32,700 bases of DNA from Burkholderiales bacterium (GCA_022843925.1 JALHMS010000035.1:1-32700), one strand, 5' to 3'; shown: positions 1 through 8,675, counted from the first letter of the stretch. Numbers and translations are program-made. Notes: generated from the letters alone by a model not told the origin.

Positions 1-300
1 CGGAAGGGCGACACGCCGATGATCGTTCTCATGACCGACGGACGCGCCAACATCGGCCGCGAAGGCACCACCGATCGCGCCCAGGCCGCGCGGGATGCCG
101 TTTCCGCAGCGCGTCGCGTCCGCCTTGCGGGCTACGCCGCCGTGCTCGTCGACACCTCGCCGCGGCCGGCCGCCGCGGCGGCCGAGGTCGCTGCCGAGAT
201 GGGGGCACGCTATCTGCCGCTGCCGTACGCCGATGCCGCGGTCGTCTCGCGCGCCATCCGCGCGGGCGGCACGCCTTCCGCGTCGAGAACGCGCCCATGA
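1..300 (+). CDS. bchD: Magnesium-chelatase subunit D, C-terminal end (partial)
   Basis: This is the 3' end of a gene that enters the window already open; the frame runs from base 1 to the TGA at 298-300. About 99 residues are visible. They match the end of a von Willebrand A (integrin-I) domain: the motif IVLMTDGRANIGREG, followed by an alternating helix/strand pattern (AGYAAVLVDTSPRP). In BchD this domain works with the AAA+ subunit BchI to drive Mg2+ insertion into protoporphyrin IX by BchH, the first committed step of bacteriochlorophyll synthesis. The stop overlaps the start of bchO (ATGA at 297-300), so the two are likely translationally coupled. The identity rests on the vWA motif plus the bchO and carotenoid neighbours. 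The N-terminal AAA-like and acidic linker parts lie outside the window. Confidence 0.9.
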   Translation, partial: RKGDTPMIVLMTDGRANIGREGTTDRAQAARDAVSAARRVRLAGYAAVLVDTSPRPAAAAAEVAAEMGARYLPLPYADAAVVSRAIRAGGTPSASRTRP

Positions 301-1262
301 CGCCGCCGCTCGAGCCCGGGCATCCCTGGCACGCACTGGCCTGTGCGCCGGCGCGCGATGCCGCGGCGGTGTCGTCGGGCAGCCTGCAGTGGGAGGTCGA
401 TGGTGCCCACTGGCCCCATCGCGAGACGAGCCGCTTCGTGAACGCCGGTGGGCGGCAATGGCACGTGCAGCGCATGGGCGCGGGCCCGGTTCTGCTCCTG
501 TTGCACGGCACCGGATCGTCGACGCATTCGTTCCGCGCACTGGCGCCGCTCCTCGCCGCGCACTTCACGGTCATCGCCCCCGATCTGCCGGGGCACGCAT
601 TCACCCAGGGCACGGATGACGCCGGTGCGGGTCTCCCCGGCATGGCGCGCGGGCTCGCGCAACTGCTGCGGGTCCTCGACGTCCGACCCGTCGTCGCGGT
701 GGGGCACTCCGCGGGTGCCGCGATCCTGGCCCGCATGTGTCTCGATGGCCGGATCGCGCCTGCGCTCGTCGTGTCGCTGAACGGCGCGTTGCTGCCCTGG
801 CGCGGCATCGCCGGCCATGTGTTCCGCCCGCTGGCGCAGATCCTCGCCGCGACGCCCTTCGCACACCGTCTCTTCGCGCGCCGCGCCGCCGACCGCGCGG
901 CCGTGGAGCGTCTGATTGCCGGCACCGGATCGCGGCTCGATCGCGAGGGTGTCGATCTCTACGCGCGGCTGACCCGCAATCCGGGTCACGTGGCCGGGGC
1001 GCTTCGCATGATGGCGGCCTGGGACCTCGTGCCGCTCGCGCGCGACCTGCCACGCCTGTCCCAGCCGCTCGTGCTGGTGGCCGGCAGCCGCGACGCCACG
1101 GTGCCGCCGGACCAGGCCCGTGACGTGGCCGCCCTGCTGCCGAGCGCCCGCATCGTCCCGCTGCCCGGCCTCGGCCATCTGGCCCACGAAGAGGCGCCGG
1201 ATACCGTTGCCGCGCTCCTGCTCGACCTCGCCTGCCACGCCACCGGGCGGGCCCACACATGA
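297..1262 (+). CDS. bchO: Alpha/beta hydrolase, magnesium-chelatase accessory protein BchO
   Basis: A 321-residue alpha/beta-hydrolase-fold protein. The sequence shows the oxyanion segment [15 protein letters not shown], the following APDLPGH strand-turn, the nucleophile elbow GHSAG (Ser138), and near the C terminus [14 protein letters not shown] and GLGHLAHEE, which carry the expected acid and histidine. BchO is found next to bchD in many photosynthesis gene clusters and is named as a putative Mg-chelatase accessory hydrolase. Its substrate is not settled, so the role here is by position and family. The start ATG overlaps the bchD stop by 4 bases. A 73-base gap with no visible promoter separates it from dxs. 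A frame extending dxs upstream into this gene exists but is a shadow. Confidence 0.9.
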   Translation: MTPPLEPGHPWHALACAPARDAAAVSSGSLQWEVDGAHWPHRETSRFVNAGGRQWHVQRMGAGPVLLLLHGTGSSTHSFRALAPLLAAHFTVIAPDLPGHAFTQGTDDAGAGLPGMARGLAQLLRVLDVRPVVAVGHSAGAAILARMCLDGRIAPALVVSLNGALLPWRGIAGHVFRPLAQILAATPFAHRLFARRAADRAAVERLIAGTGSRLDREGVDLYARLTRNPGHVAGALRMMAAWDLVPLARDLPRLSQPLVLVAGSRDATVPPDQARDVAALLPSARIVPLPGLGHLAHEEAPDTVAALLLDLACHATGRAHT

Positions 1263-1335
1263 AGACTTCGCCGCTTCGCACGCCCGATGCGCGGCGCAAC
1301 CATCAGGCCCTACGGCCCCTGGGGAGGTACCGTTC

Positions 1336-3216
1336 ATGACGTTCCAGCTGTTGTCCACCATCGACAGCCCTCAGGATCTGCGGGCGCTCCCCCGCGATGC
1401 GCTGCCGCGCCTCGCCACGGAGCTGCGCGATTTCCTGATCGAGTCGGTGGGCCGCACCGGCGGTCACCTCGCCTCGAATCTCGGTACGGTCGAGTTGACG
1501 GTCGCGCTGCATCGCGTGTTCGACACGCCTGCCGATCGCATCGTCTGGGACGTCGGGCATCAGTCGTATGCGCACAAGATCCTCACGGGTCGGCGCGAAG
1601 GCATGGGGCGGCTGCGCATGCTGGGCGGACTCTCGGGATTCCCCAAGCGCAGCGAGTCGCCCTTCGACGCCTTCGGGACCGCGCACTCGAGCACTTCGAT
1701 CAGCGCAGCGCTGGCGATGGCGGTGGCGGCGAAGCGCCGCGGCGACGGCCATCAGGCGATCGCGGTGATCGGTGACGGCGCGATGTCCGCAGGCCTCGCC
1801 TACGAGGCGCTGAACAATGCGGGCACGATGAACGCCGATCTGCTCGTGATCCTGAACGACAACGAGATGTCGATCTCGCCGGCGGTCGGTGCCATGCATC
1901 GCCTCCTCGGCCGGCTCACCAGCGGCGCGCCGATCGTGGCTGCGCGGAAGTCCGCCGAGCGCCTCATCGGCCGGTTCCCGCCGCTGCGTCGTCTCGCGGA
2001 TCGCGTGGATGTCGAGGCGAAGGGCATGGTGCTGCCCGCGACGATGTTCGAACAGCTCGGCTTCGAGTACACGGGGCCGGTGGACGGTCACGACCTCGGC
2101 GGCCTCCTGGCGACCCTCGAGACCCTCCGCGGTCAGTCCGGGCCCCGCCTGCTGCACATCGTCACGCGGAAAGGCTGCGGCTACGAGCGTGCCGAGGCGG
2201 ATCCGGTCCTGTACCACGGCGTTTCCAAGTTCGAGCCCGGCGCCGGGATCGGCCCCTCGCGGCCCGCGGCGGTTCCGACCTACACGCAGGTGTTCGGCGA
2301 GTGGTTGTGCGACGCGGCCGCCGCCGACGATCGCGTGATGGCGATCACGCCGGCGATGCGCGAAGGGTCAGGTCTCGTGGGCTTCTCGAAGCGGTTCCCC
2401 GATTGTCACTTCGACGTGGGCATCGCCGAGCAGCACGCGGTCACGTTCGCCGCCGGCCTTGCGTGCGAGGGCCTGAAGCCCGTCGTGGCGATCTACTCGA
2501 CGTTCCTGCAGCGCGCCTACGACCAGCTGATCCACGATGTGCAGATCCAGAATCTGCCGGTGCTGTTCGCGATCGATCGGGCCGGCCTCGCCGGGGCCGA
2601 CGGCGCGACCCACCACGGCGCGTTCGACCTCTCGTATCTGCGGTGCATCCCCAACCTCGTGGTGATGGTGCCGTCCGACGAGAATCTCTGTCGGCAGATG
2701 CTCGCCACCGGTCTTGCGCACGACGGCCCGGCCGCGGTGCGGTATCCGCGCGGTGCCGGCGTCGGTGTTCCGGTCGAACGCGATGTCCGCACGCTGCCGA
2801 TCGGGCGCGGCGACATCCGCCGCACGGGCCGGCGCGTCGCGATCCTCGCCTTCGGGCCGCTGCTCCACGCGGCGCTCGAAGCCGCGGAGACGCTCGACGC
2901 CAGCGTCGTCGACATGCGCTTCGTGAAACCGCTGGACGACGCGCTCGTGGCGCACATGGCGCGCTCGCACGACCTCATCGTGACCCTCGAGGACAACGCG
3001 ATCCAGGGCGGCGCAGGCAGTGCGGTGGCCGAGAGCCTCCACGCGCAGGGCATCGATGCGCGTCTGCTGCATCTCGGGTTGCCGGACGAATTCGTCGATC
3101 ACGGCGAGCAGTCGGTCCTGCTGTCGCGGCTCGGACTCGATGCGACAGGGATCGTCGCCTCGGTCCGCAGCCGCATCCCGTCGGCAGGGCGGGTCGTCCG
3201 GGTGCAGACAGCATGA
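1336..3216 (+). CDS. dxs: 1-deoxy-D-xylulose-5-phosphate synthase
   Basis: A 626-residue thiamine-diphosphate enzyme of normal family length. It condenses pyruvate and glyceraldehyde-3-phosphate to DXP, the entry step of the MEP isoprenoid pathway. Visible motifs are [10 protein letters not shown] (His75, His80), the ThDP/Mg motif GDGAMSAG (from residue 146) followed by NDNEMSIS, the catalytic-Glu motif [17 protein letters not shown] (Glu365), and [18 protein letters not shown] of the transketolase pyrimidine domain. The frame is open further upstream, but ATG 1336 is preferred. It has a GGGGAGG ribosome-binding site at 1321-1327, it begins the family-typical N terminus, and a longer version would overlap bchO. 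The stop overlaps crtI (ATGA). Placement inside the carotenoid operon couples precursor supply to pigment synthesis; a second housekeeping dxs elsewhere is possible but not visible. Confidence 0.96.
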   Translation: MTFQLLSTIDSPQDLRALPRDALPRLATELRDFLIESVGRTGGHLASNLGTVELTVALHRVFDTPADRIVWDVGHQSYAHKILTGRREGMGRLRMLGGLSGFPKRSESPFDAFGTAHSSTSISAALAMAVAAKRRGDGHQAIAVIGDGAMSAGLAYEALNNAGTMNADLLVILNDNEMSISPAVGAMHRLLGRLTSGAPIVAARKSAERLIGRFPPLRRLADRVDVEAKGMVLPATMFEQLGFEYTGPVDGHDLGGLLATLETLRGQSGPRLLHIVTRKGCGYERAEADPVLYHGVSKFEPGAGIGPSRPAAVPTYTQVFGEWLCDAAAADDRVMAITPAMREGSGLVGFSKRFPDCHFDVGIAEQHAVTFAAGLACEGLKPVVAIYSTFLQRAYDQLIHDVQIQNLPVLFAIDRAGLAGADGATHHGAFDLSYLRCIPNLVVMVPSDENLCRQMLATGLAHDGPAAVRYPRGAGVGVPVERDVRTLPIGRGDIRRTGRRVAILAFGPLLHAALEAAETLDASVVDMRFVKPLDDALVAHMARSHDLIVTLEDNAIQGGAGSAVAESLHAQGIDARLLHLGLPDEFVDHGEQSVLLSRLGLDATGIVASVRSRIPSAGRVVRVQTA

Positions 3217-4754
3217 TGAACGGCGCCCCCCCCGAAGTGATGGCAACGGAGACGGCCGCATTCCTGCGTGGTCGTCGGCACGCAGTGGTCATCGGCAGCG
3301 GCTTCGGCGGTCTCGCCGCCGCCGTGCGGCTCGGCGCACGCGGCTATGCCGTGACGGTGCTGGAACGGCTCGATCAGGCCGGCGGCCGCGCGAACGTCTT
3401 CCGTCAGGACGGCTTCACGTTCGACGCCGGTCCGACGATCGTCACCGCGCCGTTCCTGTTCGAGGAACTCTGGACGCTGTGCGGGAAACGTCTCGCCGAC
3501 GACGTCGACCTGCGATCGCTGTCCCCCTTCTATCGCCTGCGCTACGACGACGGCAGCCATCTCGACTGCTCGGGCGATGCCGCGGAGATGCGCGCCGAGG
3601 TGGCGCGGCTCTCCCCCGGTGACGTCGAGGGTTACGAGCGCTTCATGGAGGCTGCGGAGGCCATCTATCGCGTCGGCTTCGAGGAGCTGGGCGACGTGCC
3701 CTTCGACTCCTGGACCGACATGGCGCGCATCGTCCCCAAGATGCTCAAACTGGGCAGCCTGCACAGCCTCCACAGCCTGGTCTCGAAGTACGTGCGCGAT
3801 CCGCGGCTGCAGATCGCGTCGAGCTTCCATCCGCTGTTCGTCGGCGGCAACCCGTTCACGGTCACTTCGATCTACGGCCTCATCGCGTTTCTCGAGCGTC
3901 GCTGGGGCGTCCACTTCGCGATGGGTGGCACCGGGCGGCTCGTCGACGGTCTCGTCAAGCTGATGCAGGGGCAGGGCGGCCGATTGCGCCTGAACGCGGA
4001 GGTCGCCGAGATTCTCGTGGAAGGGCGGCGCGCCACCGGCGTCCGCCTCGCCTCGGGCGAGACCATTCCCGCCGATGTCGTGGTCTCGAACGCCGACGCC
4101 GCCTGGACGTACGGCAAGCTGCTGAAGACCGTGCCGAGACGCACCTGGACCGACCGCAAGCTGAAGCGTGCCCGCTACTCGATGTCGCTGTTCGTCTGGT
4201 ACTTCGGCACGAAGCGCCGCTACGAGGACGTCCCGCACCACACGATCGTGCTCGGGCCGCGGTACAAGGGCCTGCTGACCGACATCTTCGAGAATCGCAA
4301 GCTCGCCGACGACTTCAGCTTGTACCTGCATCGGCCCACGGCCACCGACCCGTCGCTGGCGCCGGACGGATGCGACGCGTTCTACGTGCTCTCACCGGTG
4401 CCTCATCTGGATGCCGACGTCGACTGGGCGACGCGTGCGGAGCCGTATCGTCGCGCCATCGCGCAACGGCTGGAGGAGACCATGCTCCCGGGTCTCGAGG
4501 CCGAGGTGATCTCGTCCCGCGTCATGACACCGCTCGACTTCCGCGACCGCCTGCTCTCGTACAAGGGCGCCGCCTTCGGCATGGAACCGGTGCTCACGCA
4601 GAGCGCGTGGTTCCGTCCGCACAACCGCAGCGAGGACGTCGACGGCCTGTATCTCGTGGGTGCGGGTACGCATCCCGGCGCAGGTCTCCCCGGCGTTCTC
4701 TCCTCCGCACGCATCCTCGACACGGTGGTTCCCCATGCCGACGCGCTCGTCTGA
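3213..4754 (+). CDS. crtI: Phytoene desaturase CrtI
   Basis: A 513-residue FAD-dependent desaturase that converts phytoene to neurosporene and/or lycopene. The number of desaturation steps cannot be read from the sequence. The N terminus carries the dinucleotide-binding fold ([12 protein letters not shown] at about residues 25-36, then [12 protein letters not shown]), followed by [20 protein letters not shown]. The C terminus has the CrtI-type signature [28 protein letters not shown] 3213 overlaps the dxs stop by 4 bases; ATGs at 3216 and 3240 are alternatives and would not affect the FAD fold. Its last 20 bases overlap crtB in another frame. Its product flows to CrtC, CrtD and CrtF encoded nearby. 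It is distinguished from CrtD by gene position and end motif. Confidence 0.96.
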   Translation: MMNGAPPEVMATETAAFLRGRRHAVVIGSGFGGLAAAVRLGARGYAVTVLERLDQAGGRANVFRQDGFTFDAGPTIVTAPFLFEELWTLCGKRLADDVDLRSLSPFYRLRYDDGSHLDCSGDAAEMRAEVARLSPGDVEGYERFMEAAEAIYRVGFEELGDVPFDSWTDMARIVPKMLKLGSLHSLHSLVSKYVRDPRLQIASSFHPLFVGGNPFTVTSIYGLIAFLERRWGVHFAMGGTGRLVDGLVKLMQGQGGRLRLNAEVAEILVEGRRATGVRLASGETIPADVVVSNADAAWTYGKLLKTVPRRTWTDRKLKRARYSMSLFVWYFGTKRRYEDVPHHTIVLGPRYKGLLTDIFENRKLADDFSLYLHRPTATDPSLAPDGCDAFYVLSPVPHLDADVDWATRAEPYRRAIAQRLEETMLPGLEAEVISSRVMTPLDFRDRLLSYKGAAFGMEPVLTQSAWFRPHNRSEDVDGLYLVGAGTHPGAGLPGVLSSARILDTVVPHADALV

Positions 4755-5787
4755 CCGCGCCTTCGCCGACCCCGACGATCTCGCCGCGTGCGCGGCGCTG
4801 CTCCGGCAGGGTTCCCGGACGTTCCACGCCGCATCGCTCGTGCTTCCGCGCACGCTGCGGGACCCCGCGACGGCGCTCTATGCGTTCTGCCGCCTCGCCG
4901 ACGACGCGGTCGATCTCGGGGGTGAAGACGCCAATGCGGTGGCCGTGCTGCACGCGCGGCTCGACCGCGCCTACGCAGGTCACCCGTTGCAGATTCCCGC
5001 CGACCGCGCGTTCGCCGGCGCAGTCCGCCACTTCCGCATTCCGAGGGCCGTCCCGGAGGCGTTGCTGGAAGGGTTCGCGTGGGATGCCGAGGGGCGCCGC
5101 TACGAGACGTTCTCCGATCTGGTCGCCTATGCGGTGCGCGTGGCGGGCACGGTGGGCGCGATGATGGCTGCCCTGATGGGGGCACGGGCCGCGGACGTCG
5201 TCGCGCGTGCCTGCGATCTTGGCATCGCGATGCAGCTCACGAACATCTGCCGCGATGTCGGCGAGGACGCCCGCGCCGGCCGCATCTATCTCCCGCTCGC
5301 CTGGTTGCGCGAGGCCGGCATCGATCCGGAGGCCTGGCTCGCCCGGCCGACGCACAGTGCTCCCCTCGGTGACGTCGTGCGCCGGCTGCTCGCGGAGGCG
5401 GACGTGCTGTACGAACGCGCGGCCGGTGGGATCGGTGCGCTGCCAGCGGCATGCCGCCCCGGCATGCATGCCGCACGGATCCTGTACGCGGAGATCGGCC
5501 GTGAAGTCGAACGGCGCGATGCCGACTCGGTGTCGACGCGGGCGGTGGTCACCTCTGCGCGCAAGCTGCAGTGCCTCGCCGCGGCGGGCGTCGCTGCGGC
5601 CACCATGCCGCGGCGCACCGCAGGACCCTGTCGCCCGGAGGCCCGATTCCTCGTGGAGGCGCTGGCCGTCACGGCCCAGCCCGATCGGCAGTACGAGGGT
5701 CGTGTCGCCTGGATGGTCGATCTCTTCGAACGCCTTGAGCGCCGCGACCAGATGGAAGGCGCCACGTCGCGCACCGGTTCGGCCTGA
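4735..5787 (+). CDS. crtB: Phytoene synthase CrtB
   Basis: A 350-residue squalene/phytoene synthase that joins two geranylgeranyl diphosphates head to head into phytoene. Two aspartate-rich Mg2+/diphosphate motifs are visible: DDAVD at residues 56-60 within YAFCRLADDAVDL, and DVGED at 174-178 within NICRDVGEDARAGRIYLP. The latter is the family signature. Start ATG 4735 lies inside the end of crtI (20-base overlap); the frame is open further upstream, but family alignment favours a start near here, giving a normal length. It acts directly before CrtI and takes its substrate from CrtE, encoded about 3 kb away under another promoter. It is followed 29 bases later by a small membrane-protein gene in the same direction. 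Confidence 0.95.
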   Translation: MPTRSSDRAFADPDDLAACAALLRQGSRTFHAASLVLPRTLRDPATALYAFCRLADDAVDLGGEDANAVAVLHARLDRAYAGHPLQIPADRAFAGAVRHFRIPRAVPEALLEGFAWDAEGRRYETFSDLVAYAVRVAGTVGAMMAALMGARAADVVARACDLGIAMQLTNICRDVGEDARAGRIYLPLAWLREAGIDPEAWLARPTHSAPLGDVVRRLLAEADVLYERAAGGIGALPAACRPGMHAARILYAEIGREVERRDADSVSTRAVVTSARKLQCLAAAGVAAATMPRRTAGPCRPEARFLVEALAVTAQPDRQYEGRVAWMVDLFERLERRDQMEGATSRTGSA

Positions 5788-5816
5788 TTCCGCCTCTGAC
5801 CTGGCACCGACGGCCC

Positions 5817-5996
5817 ATGGCGTCCGAGGAGATCATCCTCTACGAGGGGCTCGTCGTGCTGGTGCTCGTGCTGGGCTTCGGTTTCTGGGAACTCTTCTCC
5901 TTGAAGCGCGCGAACCGCGAGGCGCGCGAGCGGGAGGCGAGGCAGAACCCGGCGTCACGCGAGGCGCAAGCGCCACCCGCCGATCCCCGCGAATGA
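5817..5996 (+). CDS. Small single-pass membrane protein of unknown function after crtB
   Basis: A 59-residue ORF from ATG 5817 to TGA 5994-5996. The first 11 residues are acidic (MASEEIILYEG). They are followed by a hydrophobic segment (about residues 11-28, LVVLVLVLGFGFWELFSL) long enough to span the membrane. A strongly charged helix rich in Arg and Glu (KRANREAREREARQ) and a Pro/Ala tail follow. By the positive-inside rule the C terminus should face the cytoplasm. It lies 29 bases after crtB on the same strand and meets crtC tail to tail. I do not recognise it. In Rhodobacter a tspO gene sits near this place, but this protein is far too short and has only one membrane segment. A role in carotenoid enzyme assembly or LH1/membrane organisation would be guesswork. 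Length, a clean hydrophobicity pattern and the packed position argue it is real. Confidence 0.65.
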   Translation: MASEEIILYEGLVVLVLVLGFGFWELFSLKRANREAREREARQNPASREAQAPPADPRE

Positions 5997-6023
5997 GTGT
6001 CGGCGTGGATCGCACCGCGGCGC

Positions 6024-6965
6024 TCAGGCTTCGGATCGGTGTTTCCGGATCCTGAACGGCAGCAGCCTCTGCACCCAGCCGCTGGCGAAGCGTTCCATCG
6101 ACAGGCTTTCATGCACGGCGACGGTGTCCGCGCCAAAGAGGCGTGTCCCGACCAGCGATCGGGCGTAGAACGGCGTGTCCTCCAGGGTCTTCACCACCGT
6201 GGCGCCTTGCGGGGACTCCGAGCGTGCGCGCCGTTGCACCCGCCAACCCGTCGTCGGCAGCCCGCCCAGGGCGGGCGGATCGAAGGTCGTGGTGTTGCCG
6301 TCGGCTGCGACGTGCAGTGCGACACCGTGCGTCGTTCCGTCGCGCTCGATCGTGTCGTACAGCAGGGCTGCTGCGCCGTCCGGCAGCGGCGCGCGGCACC
6401 AGTCCCAGCCGCGGAACGTGTTCTCCAGCGCGCAGTCTCCCGAGTTCGAATCGAGATAGGCCGTCCCCGACCACGCGAGCGACGGATGCGTGAACTGCAC
6501 GTCGACCCGGGAGGCGGGGGCGATCGGATGCCAGCGATGGTCGCCATTCGCGTCGAGCGGATACGTGCGGTCGCGCGGCGCGGTCGTGTCGATCGTCACG
6601 CGACCGCGCAACCGTCGGGGCAACGGCACGCCGATCTCGTCGATGTCGATGACGAGCTTCCGGCCATCCCAGTGGAGGGCACTCGGGCCGACGCGAAACC
6701 GGTTGGCCGTGCGCTCCACGGTGCCGCGTTCGCGCTCCGCCAGCGCCCACCGACCCCCGGGCCCGTAGATCGCCACGTTGAAGGCGCAGTGGTTCATGGG
6801 GTCGCCAGCGCCACGCCTTCGCGCTCGCGCGTACCAGGGCGAGAAGACACTGCCGATGAACGCGATGATCGTGAGCCCGTGGCGCCCGTCGTCCGAGAGG
6901 GCGTCGACATACCACCAGCGATAGCCGTTCCGCGGCACGGGTCGCAGGAAGCCGAGATCGTCCAT
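6024..6965 (-). CDS. crtC: Carotenoid 1,2-hydratase (hydroxyneurosporene synthase) CrtC
   Basis: A 313-residue protein that adds water across the terminal double bond of neurosporene or lycopene, the first step toward spheroidene or spirilloxanthin. Recognisable segments are the N terminus GYRWWYVDALSDDGRHGLTIIAFIGSVFSPWY, HCAFNVAIYG, and FRGWDWCRAPLPDG with YDTIERDG in the middle. All fit the CrtC (AttH-like lipocalin fold) family. The start at 6965 lies one base after the crtD stop, so the two form a crtD-crtC unit read toward the left. It converges on the small ORF ending at 5996 with only 27 bases between, and no clear hairpin terminator is seen there. Length is between the shorter Rhodobacter and longer Rubrivivax proteins. 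Confidence 0.93.
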   Translation of the reverse strand: MDDLGFLRPVPRNGYRWWYVDALSDDGRHGLTIIAFIGSVFSPWYARARRRGAGDPMNHCAFNVAIYGPGGRWALAERERGTVERTANRFRVGPSALHWDGRKLVIDIDEIGVPLPRRLRGRVTIDTTAPRDRTYPLDANGDHRWHPIAPASRVDVQFTHPSLAWSGTAYLDSNSGDCALENTFRGWDWCRAPLPDGAAALLYDTIERDGTTHGVALHVAADGNTTTFDPPALGGLPTTGWRVQRRARSESPQGATVVKTLEDTPFYARSLVGTRLFGADTVAVHESLSMERFASGWVQRLLPFRIRKHRSEA

Positions 6966-6966
6966 G

Positions 6967-8457
6967 TCAGCGCCCGGCCTTCAGCACCGCGGCAGCGGCG
7001 TGCCGGCCGGAGAGGGTCGCCATCGGGACGCCCGGTCCGGGATGCACGCTCCCGCCCGCCAGGAACAGGCCGGGCAGCCGGGTCGTCGCGCCGGAGCGGT
7101 CGAACGCCGACGTCCATCCGTGCGGCGCCGAGCCGTACAGCGCGCCACCCGAGGCGGGGAAGAGCCGCTCGAACCCGGCGGGCCCGGTCACCACGGGTGG
7201 GCCCGTCGGTGTCAGTTCCAGGCCGCAACGGGCGAGCAGCGCGAACATGCCGGCCTCGCACCGGGCGATGGCCGGTTCCCCCGGCGTCGATTCGTCGCCG
7301 GATGCCGGCGCGTTCACGAGCAGGAAGAGTCTCTCGGGCCCTGCCGGGCCGCCGCCGTTGCGGCCGTCGCGGTCCTGCGCGCACACGTACACGGTGGGGT
7401 CCACGGGCAGGCGCCGCTGGCGGAGGAGATCGTCGAACTCGGCGGCGTAGTCGCGCGAGAAGAACACGGTGTGGCGCGACAGCGGCAGCCCGGACGTGCG
7501 TGCCGTCATCGCCCACGTGAGCGCCGAGAGCGAGCGCTTCGCGCGGGGCCGTGGTGGCGGGACGGCCCGCCGGGCCGCCGGTCCGAGGCGCCCGGTGCCG
7601 AGCGCTGCGATGTCGCCGTTGAACACGACGGCGTCGGCATCGATGTGCTCGCCGTCGGCCAGGGTCACGCCGTTCACGCGCCCGCCGCCCGCCGTGATGT
7701 CCGCGACCTCCGCGCCGTAGCGGAACCGTGCCCCACGCTGCATGGCCAGCGCAGCGATCGCGTCGGCCAGTCGCTGCATCCCGCCACGCACCGCCCAGAC
7801 GCCTTCCTGCTCCACGTGCGCGATCAGCATCAGCGTCGCCGACGCGAGGAAGGGCGACCCGCCGCAATAGGTCGCGTAGCGCCCGAACAACTGTCGCAGT
7901 CGCGGATCCTGCAGATGGTCCGACAGCGCCTGCCAGAGCGTCGCGAAGGGGCGCATGCGGAGGAGATCCGGAACGCCGCGAAGTCCCGCATCCCGCACCA
8001 GCGTGAGCGGCGTGGGCTGCGCTGCGTGCAGGTAGGTGCGGTCGAGCGCCTGGAAGGTGCGCCGCGCCGCGGTCATGAACGCGAGGTAGCCGCGCGCCTC
8101 CGCGGGCCCGGCGAACTCGCCGATGGCCTCGGCGGACTGGCGGAGGTCGGCGTGGAGGTCGAGCGTCTCGCCCGCGCTCCACGCGTGCCGGGCGAGGATC
8201 GGCAGGGGATCGATCGCGATGTGTTCTTCGAGCGAGCTGCCGGCCGCGGCGAAGAGCCCGTCGAAGATCGACCGCATCGTGAAGACCGTCGGCCCCGCAT
8301 CGATCGCGACGCCGTCGACCGGTACCTCGCGCATCTTGCCGCCGTGGGTCGCGCCACGCTCCAGCACGAGCACGTCACAGCCCCGCGCCGCCAGTTCGAG
8401 CGCCGCCGCGAGCCCCCCCATGCCTGCGCCCACCACGATCACACGTCTATCCCGCAC
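6967..8457 (-). CDS. crtD: Hydroxy-/methoxyneurosporene desaturase CrtD
   Basis: A 496-residue FAD desaturase of the CrtI superfamily that introduces the C3,4 double bond in hydroxylated/methoxylated carotenoids. The N terminus has VIVVGAGMGGLAAALELAARG and VLERGATHGGKM, followed by AIDAGPTVFTM. The C terminus has LFLAGGSVHPGPGVPMATLSGRHAA, typical of CrtD. The frame continues upstream, but that extension crosses a promoter and operator block, so GTG at 8457 is chosen. It gives VRDRRVIVVGAG directly before the FAD fold and a normal family length, with a weak GGCGGA ribosome-binding site about 6-7 bases upstream. The predicted transcript begins near 8496 and has a leader of about 40 bases. It is translated just ahead of crtC. 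Confidence 0.93.
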   Translation of the reverse strand: MRDRRVIVVGAGMGGLAAALELAARGCDVLVLERGATHGGKMREVPVDGVAIDAGPTVFTMRSIFDGLFAAAGSSLEEHIAIDPLPILARHAWSAGETLDLHADLRQSAEAIGEFAGPAEARGYLAFMTAARRTFQALDRTYLHAAQPTPLTLVRDAGLRGVPDLLRMRPFATLWQALSDHLQDPRLRQLFGRYATYCGGSPFLASATLMLIAHVEQEGVWAVRGGMQRLADAIAALAMQRGARFRYGAEVADITAGGGRVNGVTLADGEHIDADAVVFNGDIAALGTGRLGPAARRAVPPPRPRAKRSLSALTWAMTARTSGLPLSRHTVFFSRDYAAEFDDLLRQRRLPVDPTVYVCAQDRDGRNGGGPAGPERLFLLVNAPASGDESTPGEPAIARCEAGMFALLARCGLELTPTGPPVVTGPAGFERLFPASGGALYGSAPHGWTSAFDRSGATTRLPGLFLAGGSVHPGPGVPMATLSGRHAAAAVLKAGR

Positions 8458-8481
8458 GCCGAGTCCGCCCTTTTTCCGTCG

Positions 8482-8510
8482 TTGACCGGCCAACGAACGG
8501 TGTCTATAGT
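8482..8510 (+). promoter_or_regulatory. Predicted sigma70-type promoter for crtE-crtF, overlapping the crtD promoter
   Basis: Reading rightward: -35 TTGACC (8482-8487), exactly 17 bases, then -10 TATAGT (8505-8510). It uses the same palindromic CTATAG core (8504-8509) as the leftward crtD promoter, so RNA polymerase should not occupy both at once. The transcript would carry a leader of roughly 230 bases before crtE, holding a hairpin and a tandem repeat. Confidence 0.62.
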
Positions 8511-8543
8511 ACCTGACACATGCACTGACAACAGAACGTGACA
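8501..8543. promoter_or_regulatory. Paired PpsR/CrtJ-type operator between crtD and crtE
   Basis: A perfect TGT-N12-ACA palindrome spans 8501-8518. A near match, TGA-N12-ACA, spans 8526-8543, 7 bases further on. PpsR/CrtJ, the aerobic repressor of photosynthesis genes, recognises TGT-N12-ACA and typically binds paired sites about one turn apart. The first site covers the -10 shared by both divergent promoters; the second covers the crtD -35. Site match is seen; binding is inferred. Confidence 0.78.
8503..8531 (-). promoter_or_regulatory. Predicted sigma70-type promoter for crtD-crtC
   Basis: Reading leftward: -35 TTGTCA (complement of 8526-8531), exactly 17 bases, then -10 TATAGA (complement of 8503-8508). 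Both hexamers are close to consensus and the spacing is ideal. Transcription would start near 8496, about 40 bases before the crtD GTG. The -10 sits inside one TGT-N12-ACA site and the -35 inside a near-match second site, so PpsR/CrtJ-type repression is expected. Confidence 0.72.
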
Positions 8544-8583
8544 CTTCGACGTGACCCTCCCGGCGCCAGGCTGGGATGTCAGC

Positions 8584-8604
8584 CCCGCGGGACCACTCCG
8601 CGGG
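8584..8604 (+). other. Hairpin in the crtE leader
   Basis: A 7-bp GC-only stem (8584-8590 with 8598-8604; CCCGCGG/CCGCGGG) closes a 7-base loop. It lies in the predicted 5' leader of crtE, about 140 bases before the start codon. It could affect transcript stability or attenuation, but it has no U-tract and such stems arise easily in GC-rich DNA. The rest of the 8458-8744 interval holds the promoters and operator upstream and a tandem repeat downstream. Confidence 0.35.
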
Positions 8605-8632
8605 ACGGGGTGATCCAGCGCGGTGCCCAGGG

Positions 8633-8675
8633 TTGAACGCAGTCGGCGACAGTTTTGAACGAAGTCGGCGACAGT
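8633..8675. repeat. Tandem direct repeat (2 x 21 bp) upstream of crtE
   Basis: Two copies of a 21-base unit (TTGAACGCAGTCGGCGACAGT, and the same with A for the second C) occupy 8633-8653 and 8655-8675, a 22-bp period with one mismatch. They lie in the crtE leader, 70 bases before its start. Multiple short subterminal repeats of this size are seen at ends of IS21-family elements, so this may be a relic end. No transposase gene is nearby. An iteron-like protein site is the alternative. Confidence 0.6.

Noticed and set aside
1120-1335. Upstream extension of dxs
   Set aside because: The frame is open, but it lies inside bchO, lacks a ribosome-binding site, and the peptide is not dxs-like. GGGGAGG points to ATG 1336.
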